From NCBI GenBank assembly GCA_934436245.1, contig CAKSAM010000059.1, positions 1 to 9,647 on the forward strand: a stretch of 9,647 nucleotides of DNA. The letters are read 5' to 3'. A program made the translations under genes and the position numbers. This document shows positions 1-5,726 of the stretch, piece after piece. This DNA is from an uncultured Acetatifactor sp. (GTDB lineage: Bacteria; Bacillota; Clostridia; Lachnospirales; Lachnospiraceae). Numbering within the stretch: position 1 is the first letter of the stretch; each line of letters opens with the position of its first letter. The notes under the pieces were generated by a model that was not told the origin of the DNA, did no database searches, and worked only from the letters and a program-made list of their open reading frames with translations.

Positions 1-184
1 TCATGCTCATGTTCGTTCACTTCCCTCATAGAAGGTCTGCTCTGCCTGCAAGCAGTCTCGCCGACCTTCTATGGGTACGCTCATTCGCATTCCGGGCTTT
101 CTGCCCTTCATGCTCATGTTCGTTCACTTCCCTCATAGAAGGTCTGCTCTGCCTGCAAGCAGTCTCGCCGACCTTCTATGGGTA
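1..184. repeat. Tandem palindromic repeat, two 77-bp copies on a 107-bp period
   Basis: Bases 1-77 and 108-184 are identical by eye, separated by a 30-bp spacer (78-107). The full unit is probably 107 bp, with further copies beyond the left edge, because base 1 falls exactly on the repeat phase. Each copy holds a perfect 11-bp inverted repeat, CATAGAAGGTC/GACCTTCTATG (27-37 with 63-73; 134-144 with 170-180), and a smaller inner CTGC/GCAG hairpin. The match stops at 184, four bases from the lysA stop codon. Transcribed on the minus strand it would form strong stem-loops behind lysA, which could protect or define the mRNA end, but no T-run follows, so it is not a classical terminator. It looks like a REP/MITE-like intergenic element; the family is not identified. 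Confidence 0.9.
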
Positions 185-188
185 AGTG

Positions 189-1466
189 TTATGCGTCAAA
201 ATCAATCTTGTTATAAATATCGAAGCAGTCAAATGTTGCAAAATAATCTCTCGGTGTCTCGGCACGGCGGATCAGCTCTACACTGCCATCCTCTTTCAAC
301 AGGAGCTCCGCTGATTTTAATTTACCATTGTAGTTATACCCCATGGCAAACCCATGTGCACCGGTATCGTGGATAGCAATATAGTCACCGATATCGATTT
401 TCGGCAACATACGGTCAATGGCAAATTTATCGTTGTTTTCACACAGAGACCCCGTCACATCATATTTATGATCACAGGGCTCGTTTTCCTTGCCCAGTAC
501 GGTAATGTGATGATAAGCACCATACATGGCCGGACGCATAAGATTTACTGCACAGGCGTCCACTCCGATATATTCCTTGTGTGTATGCTTCTCATGAATC
601 ACCTGTGTTACCAGATGTCCGTAAGGTGCCATCATATAACGGCCAAGTTCTGTATAGATTGCCACGTCTCCCATACCGGCAGGTACCAGAACTTCTTCAT
701 ATACCTTGCGCACGCCTTCGCCGATGACTTTGATATCGTTGGGTTCCTGGTCTGGACGGTAAGGGACACCGATACCACCGGACAGGTTGATGAAGGTGAT
801 ATGAGCACCTGTCTCTTCTTTCAGCTTTACCGCAAGTTCGAACAATTCTCTTGCCAGTGTAGGATAATAATCATTCGTTACCGTGTTGCTGGCCAGGAAG
901 GAATGAATACCGAAATTCTCCACGCCTTTTGCCTTCAGGATCTTATAGCCCTCGAACATCTGCTCCGTGGTAAATCCGTACTTGGCATCTCCCGGATTGT
1001 CCATGATGTTGTTGCTGATGGAAAAATATCCGCCGGGATTGTAGCGGCAGCTCAGGGTCTTAGGCAGATACCCAATGGTCTTCTCCAGAAAATCGATATG
1101 TGTGATGTCGTCCAGATTGATGGTGGCACCGATTTTGGCCGCATATTCGAATTCGTGAGCCGGGGTATCATTGGAAGAAAACATAATATCCTCCCCATTT
1201 ACTCCCATGGCATTGCTCAGCATCAGTTCTGTCAGAGAGGAGCAGTCACATCCGCAGCCGTAATCTCTTAAAATATTGATCAGGAAGGGATTGGGAGTTG
1301 CCTTTACTGCAAAGAACTCCTTGTAGCCCTTGTTCCATGCGAATGCTTCCTTCAGTGCTCTGGCATTCTCGCGGATTCCCTTTTCATCATAAATATGAAA
1401 CGGTGTCGGATATTTTTCTGCGATCTTTTCAATCATTTCTTTGGTAACAAATGCCTTTTTTTCCAT
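189..1466 (-). CDS. lysA: Diaminopimelate decarboxylase (LysA)
   Basis: A 425-residue PLP-dependent fold-III decarboxylase that converts meso-diaminopimelate to L-lysine and CO2 in the cytoplasm. The N-terminal alanine-racemase-like barrel carries the PLP lysine in FFAVKATPNP (K55) and the phosphate-binding loop NLSGGIG (about 227-233). The C-terminal barrel has the catalytic cysteine in GSLCENNDK (C342), the DRMLP segment (351-355) and DTGAHGFAMGYNYNG (367-381). Some signatures are non-standard: ELGR (273-276) where EPGR is usual, and CENND where CESxD is usual, so it belongs to a divergent LysA branch. An ornithine/arginine or carboxyspermidine decarboxylase is the alternative, but the ddh gene directly upstream supports LysA. 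The start has a good AGAGGAG site. It lies 93 bp after ddh with no strong terminator between them, so co-transcription is likely. No lysine riboswitch fits in that gap. Confidence 0.93.
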   Translation of the reverse strand: MEKKAFVTKEMIEKIAEKYPTPFHIYDEKGIRENARALKEAFAWNKGYKEFFAVKATPNPFLINILRDYGCGCDCSSLTELMLSNAMGVNGEDIMFSSNDTPAHEFEYAAKIGATINLDDITHIDFLEKTIGYLPKTLSCRYNPGGYFSISNNIMDNPGDAKYGFTTEQMFEGYKILKAKGVENFGIHSFLASNTVTNDYYPTLARELFELAVKLKEETGAHITFINLSGGIGVPYRPDQEPNDIKVIGEGVRKVYEEVLVPAGMGDVAIYTELGRYMMAPYGHLVTQVIHEKHTHKEYIGVDACAVNLMRPAMYGAYHHITVLGKENEPCDHKYDVTGSLCENNDKFAIDRMLPKIDIGDYIAIHDTGAHGFAMGYNYNGKLKSAELLLKEDGSVELIRRAETPRDYFATFDCFDIYNKIDFDA

Positions 1467-1559
1467 AAGTATCTCCTCTAAGTTTGTTTTCTCCTCACAT
1501 AAAAGTATCCATGGTCTGCAGACAATCAGATATGCTTTTTATAGAAGAGTTATTCTATC

Positions 1560-2543
1560 CTATAATAAAGTGCTTCTCATCTCTTCCGGAGTCAGAGTGC
1601 TCAGATAAGCAGGTGCCACATCGAATACAGTCTTGCAGCCCTTCTGGCCTTCCAGGTTCATGCGGTATGCTGCTCTTGCATAAGCGGTCAGTACACAGGA
1701 GGTAAACTCCGGGTTGGAATCCAGCTTTAAGCTGTACTCGATCACATGGTTATGCTCACCGTTTAAGCCGGTCTTGCCGGTACGCAGTACAAATCCGCCA
1801 TGAGGAATGCCTGCATGGTCTCTCTGTAGTTCTTCCTCAGTGATGAAATGTACCGTGGTGTCATAATCTGCAAAATAGTTGGGCATGGTCTTGATCTGCT
1901 CTTCGATTTTTGCCTTGTCTGCGCCCTCTTCCGCTACCACAAAGCACTCTCTGGTATGCTTCTGTCTCGTGGTCAGTACCGGATTCTCACAGTTTCTGAC
2001 AGCTTCCAGTGCAGATTCTACGGGAATGGTATACTGCTTGGCATCCTTGACCCCCGGGATACGACGGATGGCATCGGAATGTCCCTGGCTGACGCCTTTG
2101 CCCCAGAATGTGTAATCGCTGCCGTCTCTTAAAATAGCATTGGCATACAATCTGTTCAAAGAAAACATACCTGGATCCCAGCCTACAGAGATCATGGCTA
2201 CCTTGCCGCCTTCCTTTGCTGCTGCATCCACCTGTGCGAAATGCTCGGGGATCTTCGCATGAGTATCAAAGCTGTCTACCACGTTAAAATATTTTGCATA
2301 CTCTACGGTCTGCCTGGGCAGATCGGTTGCGGAACCTCCGCACAGCACCAGGACATCGATCTTATCCTGCATGGACAATAACTGGTCTGCGTTGTATACC
2401 TTTACATCTGTTAAGGTCTTCACTGTGGCAGGATCTCTCCTTGTAAATACTGCCACAAGCTCCATGTCATCATTCTGCTTTACTGCGCATTCCATTCCTC
2501 TTCCTAAATTACCATAACCTAAAATTGCGACTCTGATACTCAT
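1560..2543 (-). CDS. ddh: meso-Diaminopimelate D-dehydrogenase
   Basis: A 327-residue NADP-dependent dehydrogenase catalysing reductive amination of L-tetrahydrodipicolinate to meso-DAP in one step, bypassing the succinylase/acetylase/aminotransferase branches. The N-terminal Rossmann domain shows GYGNLGRG (9-16), FTRR (33-36), which suits the NADP 2'-phosphate, and LCGGSATDLP (67-76). The substrate domain shows the family signatures SVGWDPGMFSLNR (119-131) and WGKGVSQGHSDAIR (147-160), plus IPHGGFVLRTGKTG (246-259). Length agrees with the family (about 320-330). The start MSIRVAILGYGN is fixed by the nucleotide-binding strand, with an AAAGGGA site 8 bases upstream. It sits 86 bp after the TrmB-type regulator and 93 bp before lysA, forming a short DAP-to-lysine unit. 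meso-DAP is also the usual peptidoglycan cross-link residue, so the enzyme serves both needs. Confidence 0.96.
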   Translation of the reverse strand: MSIRVAILGYGNLGRGMECAVKQNDDMELVAVFTRRDPATVKTLTDVKVYNADQLLSMQDKIDVLVLCGGSATDLPRQTVEYAKYFNVVDSFDTHAKIPEHFAQVDAAAKEGGKVAMISVGWDPGMFSLNRLYANAILRDGSDYTFWGKGVSQGHSDAIRRIPGVKDAKQYTIPVESALEAVRNCENPVLTTRQKHTRECFVVAEEGADKAKIEEQIKTMPNYFADYDTTVHFITEEELQRDHAGIPHGGFVLRTGKTGLNGEHNHVIEYSLKLDSNPEFTSCVLTAYARAAYRMNLEGQKGCKTVFDVAPAYLSTLTPEEMRSTLL

Positions 2544-2629
2544 TTTTCTATCCCTTTCTGTTTTATCATATTTATGAGAACACCATTGCCTCTTCCACCC
2601 GGCAAAAGCGATTCCTGCATCGTTATGCT

Positions 2630-3391
2630 TTATTGTTCACCCTGCGTCAATCTGATGAGTGCGATTTCGTTGCGCATGGCGTCCTTGAAAACTCTGACAA
2701 AATTCTTCTGCCCACTATAGAGACAGGCATCACTACTCTTCCCTGTCACCGTACCGGTGAGGATATACTCGGAATCTATAATGAGGCGGATCTGATCCAT
2801 CTGCTGTTCCTCTTCCTCCGGCTCCCGGAAATTTTCCGGTACCAGGTACTCTATGATCCCGGCCTTTAATTCCGCATCTTTCAGGAAAAGCTCCCTGTTA
2901 TCTTCCGAAATCAGCACGACTTTTTTCTGTCCCCGGACCAGTGCTCTGATTTCTTCTGTCCATTGCTCCAGAAGCTCTCCTGTCGCAGAAAAATAGATGC
3001 GTTTCTCCGCCCCCAGGATCATATGACGGATTTTGTCGCAGATGTGGTCATAACCTTCAACCGTAATATAGCCTTCTCTGGGCAATTTTTTTCTGGGGCC
3101 GTCCGCTACCAGGCGTTCCTGCGCCTTCCTCAGATACCGGATCCGGTTATCACAAAACTCAGATAACGCCACCGCCAGATACTTGGAGGAAGCACCTTCC
3201 ATCACATAAGCTGCGCCATGCTCCACTAACGATGCCAGACCATTATAAACATTAGATCTGGAGATTCCCGTCAGTTTTGCCACCTCATATCCTGTCAGTT
3301 CTTCATTCTGAAGAAGACACAGGTAAATGGCCGCCTCCTGCCTACTCAGTCCGAATAGGATAAGTTGTTCTATGATTGCCGCTTCTTCCAT
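2630..3391 (-). CDS. TrmB-family transcriptional regulator
   Basis: A 253-residue DNA-binding protein. Residues about 8-75 form a winged helix-turn-helix of the TrmB type: GLSRQEAAIYLCLLQ, then YEVAKLTGISRSNVYNGLASLVEHGA with the recognition helix around SRSNVYNGL (44-52), then a wing. A short helical linker (about 77-97) likely forms the dimer coiled coil. The C-terminal part (about 108-250) has the phospholipase-D-like fold seen in short TrmB regulators, with AEKRIYFSATGELLEQW (128-144) and a strand-rich end; the long sugar-binding domain of archaeal TrmB is absent. The ligand cannot be predicted. It has a near-perfect promoter and an AAAGGAG site 5 bases before ATG. It leads into ddh and lysA, so control of those genes or of itself is plausible but inferred. 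Confidence 0.88.
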   Translation of the reverse strand: MEEAAIIEQLILFGLSRQEAAIYLCLLQNEELTGYEVAKLTGISRSNVYNGLASLVEHGAAYVMEGASSKYLAVALSEFCDNRIRYLRKAQERLVADGPRKKLPREGYITVEGYDHICDKIRHMILGAEKRIYFSATGELLEQWTEEIRALVRGQKKVVLISEDNRELFLKDAELKAGIIEYLVPENFREPEEEEQQMDQIRLIIDSEYILTGTVTGKSSDACLYSGQKNFVRVFKDAMRNEIALIRLTQGEQ

Positions 3392-3423
3392 AGGTGCTCC
3401 TTTTAGTAGTCCTTTACAGGAAC

Positions 3424-3452
3424 ACTATAGTAAGGATTCCTTGTTTTGTCAA
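3424..3452 (-). promoter_or_regulatory. Sigma-A promoter of the TrmB-type regulator, with spacer palindrome
   Basis: On the minus strand a perfect -35 TTGACA (3452-3447) is separated by exactly 17 bp from -10 TATAGT (3429-3424). Transcription should begin near 3417, giving a leader of about 26 nt that carries the AAAGGAG ribosome site. The spacer contains an 11-bp perfect palindrome, AAGGAATCCTT (3442-3432), in the right place to be an operator, perhaps for the regulator itself. The promoter is read directly; the operator role is inference. Confidence 0.88.
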
Positions 3453-3492
3453 TAGGGGAAATGATTATTGAGAAAAGATGTCAGTAAAAGTT

Positions 3493-3585
3493 GCTACAAG
3501 CCATGCAAAAATAGAGTAAACCAGCCTCGCTTGTGCGCAAGCGCCCATCGAGGTTGATTCACTCTATTTTTGCATGGCTCGTAGC
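3493..3585. repeat. 93-bp palindromic element behind ung
   Basis: Two 25-bp arms, 3493-3517 and 3561-3585, are inverted copies with a single mismatch; 19 consecutive bases match perfectly (3499-3517 with 3561-3579). Inside them the pairing resumes with a few mismatches (about 3518-3529 with 3549-3560) and the centre is a separate perfect hairpin, CGCTTG-TGCG-CAAGCG (3528-3543). The whole element would fold into one long stem topped by a small stem-loop. It begins 2 bases after the ung stop and lies 41 bases upstream of the trmB -35 box. The long near-symmetrical structure suggests a miniature mobile or REP-like element. It may also serve as the ung terminator, since a T5 run lies in its distal arm. 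Confidence 0.85.
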
Positions 3586-3587
3586 TA

Positions 3588-4262
3588 TTATACATTCTCG
3601 ATCTGCCAGTCGATGGGCTCAACGCCGTGTTCCTTCAGGAAGTTATTGGTCTTGCTGAAGGGTCTGCTGCCAAAGAAACCACGGTAAGCAGACAACGGGC
3701 TGGGATGGGGAGCTTCCAGAATCAAGTGGCAGGGATTATCCAACATGCTTTTTTTCATCTGTGCCGGTCTGCCCCACAGGATAAACACGATGGGACGATC
3801 CTGTGCATTCAGTGTCCGGATAGCAGCATCCGTGAACTCTTCCCAGCCTTTCCCATGATGGGAGTTCGCCATGTGTGCCCGCACTGTAAGCACTGTGTTA
3901 AGCATCAGAACACCCTGCTCCGCCCATTTTACAAGATAACCGTTGTTTGGAATATAGCATCCCAGATCATCATGAAGTTCCTGATAAATATTCACCAGGG
4001 AAGGCGGAATCTCCACATCCGGTTTCACTGAGAAACACAGACCATGCGCCTGTCCTACATTATGATATGGATCCTGCCCCAGAATTACCACCTTTACCTT
4101 GCTTAATGGTGTCAAATGAAATGCATTGAAAATATCATCCGCAGGTGGAAATACTACTGTTGTATTATATTCATTTTTGACAAATTCAAAAAGCTGTCTG
4201 TAATATGGCTTATGGAATTCTCCACTCAATGCTGTCAGCCAGTCATTTGTGATCATTGCCAT
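3588..4262 (-). CDS. ung: Uracil-DNA glycosylase, family 1
   Basis: A 224-residue base-excision repair enzyme that removes uracil from DNA by cleaving the glycosidic bond. It shows the water-activating motif GQDPYH (D64 with this start, the same number as in E. coli Ung), the proline-rich PPSLVNIYQE loop, the uracil-binding strand LMLNTVLTVRA (N122) and the leucine-intercalation motif HPSPLSAYRGFFG (H186). Length matches the family. A longer reading could begin at ATG 4277, but that codon lies on the ribosome site itself: GGAGGAA (4275-4269) is 6 bases before ATG 4262, so MAMITNDW is chosen. It follows hisF by 56 bp, probably read from the same transcript, though a separate weak promoter in the gap cannot be excluded. 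Nothing ties it functionally to histidine synthesis. Confidence 0.97.
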   Translation of the reverse strand: MAMITNDWLTALSGEFHKPYYRQLFEFVKNEYNTTVVFPPADDIFNAFHLTPLSKVKVVILGQDPYHNVGQAHGLCFSVKPDVEIPPSLVNIYQELHDDLGCYIPNNGYLVKWAEQGVLMLNTVLTVRAHMANSHHGKGWEEFTDAAIRTLNAQDRPIVFILWGRPAQMKKSMLDNPCHLILEAPHPSPLSAYRGFFGSRPFSKTNNFLKEHGVEPIDWQIENV

Positions 4263-4268
4263 ATTTAT

Positions 4269-4275
4269 TTCCTCC
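4269..4275 (-). promoter_or_regulatory. Ribosome binding site that decides the ung start
   Basis: GGAGGAA on the minus strand lies 6 bases before ATG 4262. The alternative upstream ATG (4277-4275) overlaps this site and has no ribosome site of its own, so the shorter protein is preferred. Confidence 0.85.
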
Positions 4276-4318
4276 ATTATGTATGCTATGATAAACTTAA
4301 TTCATTTCGAAATTTCTT

Positions 4319-5080
4319 TTAGATCCGGACACTGATTCCACGACTACGAAGATATTCCTTTACCTGGCATATTTCCAATTCCTTATAATGAAACAGAGAA
4401 GCTGCAAGAACTGCTTCCGCTTTTCCCTCCGTCAATGCATCATAAAAATGAGACAGCTGTCCCGCACCGCCGGATGCAATGACCGGTATGCTTACACTTT
4501 CCGCCACAGCTCTGGTCAGAGCCAGATCATAGCCTTCCTTCGTGCCGTCACCATCCATGCTGGTCAGCAGGATTTCTCCGGCTCCCATCTTTTCTGCGGT
4601 TTGCGCCCATTCCACAGCATCCATGCCCATATCCACACGACCGCCGTTTTTATAGATATTCCAACCGCTGCCGTCTGCACGTTTCTTGGCATCAATAGCA
4701 ACCACCACGCACTGGCTGCCGAATTTCTCAGCTGCATCACTGATGAGCTGTGGATTCATAATTGCTGCGGAGTTCACGGAAATTTTATCTGCGCCCTCTC
4801 TTAATATGGCTTTAAAATCATCCACGGTACGGATACCACCGCCTACCGTGAAAGGGATAAATACCTTGCTGGCTACCTTCCGCACCCACTCTAACTGCGT
4901 CGCTCTGCTGTCTGCAGAAGCCGTAATGTCCAAAAATACCACTTCGTCAGCACCGGCTGCATCATAAGCAGCCGCTACCTCCGACGGATCTCCGGCATCC
5001 CGGAAGTTCACGAAATTCACACCTTTTACTACTCTGCCATCCTTAACATCCAGGCAGGGGATCACTCTCTTGGTATGCAT
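4319..5080 (-). CDS. hisF: Imidazole glycerol phosphate synthase, cyclase subunit
   Basis: A 253-residue (beta/alpha)8-barrel subunit. With ammonia delivered by HisH it converts PRFAR to imidazole glycerol phosphate (histidine pathway) and AICAR (purine pathway). Both catalytic aspartates are present: D11 in [14 protein letters not shown] and D130 in VVAIDAKK. Phosphate-binding loops are visible as TVGGGIR (78-84) and VIASGGAG in the second half, along with [15 protein letters not shown]. Length is standard and there is no truncation. The start [11 protein letters not shown] is typical. Its ribosome site GGGAGGA lies inside the last codons of hisH, whose stop is one base away, so translation is likely coupled, as expected for a 1:1 complex. 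hisA, often found between hisH and hisF, is missing here. Confidence 0.97.
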   Translation of the reverse strand: MHTKRVIPCLDVKDGRVVKGVNFVNFRDAGDPSEVAAAYDAAGADEVVFLDITASADSRATQLEWVRKVASKVFIPFTVGGGIRTVDDFKAILREGADKISVNSAAIMNPQLISDAAEKFGSQCVVVAIDAKKRADGSGWNIYKNGGRVDMGMDAVEWAQTAEKMGAGEILLTSMDGDGTKEGYDLALTRAVAESVSIPVIASGGAGQLSHFYDALTEGKAEAVLAASLFHYKELEICQVKEYLRSRGISVRI

Positions 5081-5081
5081 A

Positions 5082-5726
5082 TTATCTTCCTCCCTGCTTG
5101 TTTTTTTCTCGGAATTCCTGTGTGATTTCTATGAAATTCTGTAGAATTTTCATTCCTACACGGGAACTTTTTTCCGGATGGAACTGGCAGGCGAAAATAT
5201 TACCTTTTTCTACAGAAGCATGGATCAACGTTCCGTATTCTGTGGTTGCGGTAACGATAGACGGATCTGCCGCCTCCAGGTAATAGGAATGTACAAAATA
5301 TACATAGGAGTGTTCTTCTACGCCTCTGAAAATTCTTCCTTCATTGGGAAATGTAAGGTCATTCCATCCAATGTGAGGAATCTTTAGTCCCGGTGCCGCA
5401 GGAATTCTGCGGATCCTGCCATCTAACAGATGAAGTCCCTCTACTCCCGGTGTCTCCTCGCTGCTTTCAAACATTAACTGCAAACCCAGACAAATTCCCA
5501 AAAAAGGAATCTGTCGGTCTGCCACTTCCCGGATCACATCCACAAGCCCATACTGGTGCAGTTTCTCCATGGCATCACCAAACGCTCCCACACCGGGCAG
5601 GATCACACCGTCAGCAGACAGGATTTCCTCTCTGTCTCTGGTGATCTTACCCTCTTCCCCCAGAAAGTTCAGCGCTTTTTCTACACTCTTAATATTTCCT
5701 GCGTCATAATCGAGAACTGCGATCAT
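5082..5726 (-). CDS. hisH: Imidazole glycerol phosphate synthase, glutaminase subunit
   Basis: A 214-residue class-I glutamine amidotransferase that hydrolyses glutamine and channels ammonia through the HisF barrel. The triad is intact: nucleophile C79 in [15 protein letters not shown], and H183 and E185 in CQFHPEKSS. The N-terminal [12 protein letters not shown] and the oxyanion segment [11 protein letters not shown] (43-53) are typical. A reading 36 codons longer, from 5834, is open, but its extra residues are the overlapping end of the upstream gene in another frame and have no family match. The chosen ATG has AAGGAGA 7 bases upstream and gives the normal family N-terminus. Its ATG overlaps the upstream gene's TGA (ATGA), suggesting translational coupling to that membrane protein. 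Confidence 0.97.
   Translation of the reverse strand: MIAVLDYDAGNIKSVEKALNFLGEEGKITRDREEILSADGVILPGVGAFGDAMEKLHQYGLVDVIREVADRQIPFLGICLGLQLMFESSEETPGVEGLHLLDGRIRRIPAAPGLKIPHIGWNDLTFPNEGRIFRGVEEHSYVYFVHSYYLEAADPSIVTATTEYGTLIHASVEKGNIFACQFHPEKSSRVGMKILQNFIEITQEFREKNKQGGR

Noticed and set aside
1..184. CRISPR-like direct repeats with a 30-bp spacer at the left edge
   Set aside because: The repeats are 77 bp, far too long, contain their own 11-bp stem, and only two copies with one spacer are visible.
3..376. Open plus-strand frames across the tandem repeat and into lysA
   Set aside because: They translate the repeat itself and the antisense of lysA, with no ribosome site and no family resemblance.
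354..1271. 305-codon open frame on the plus strand
   Set aside because: It is entirely antisense to lysA, which has intact catalytic motifs; its composition is that of a shadow frame.
1467..1559. Lysine riboswitch or strong terminator between ddh and lysA
   Set aside because: The 93-bp gap is too short for the riboswitch and holds only a weak AT-rich 6-bp stem (1541-1558) and a GTCTGCAGAC palindrome (1514-1523).
2586..2605. TTGCC/GGCAA inverted repeat between the regulator gene and ddh as a terminator
   Set aside because: The 5-bp stem with a 10-base loop and no T-run is too weak to call.
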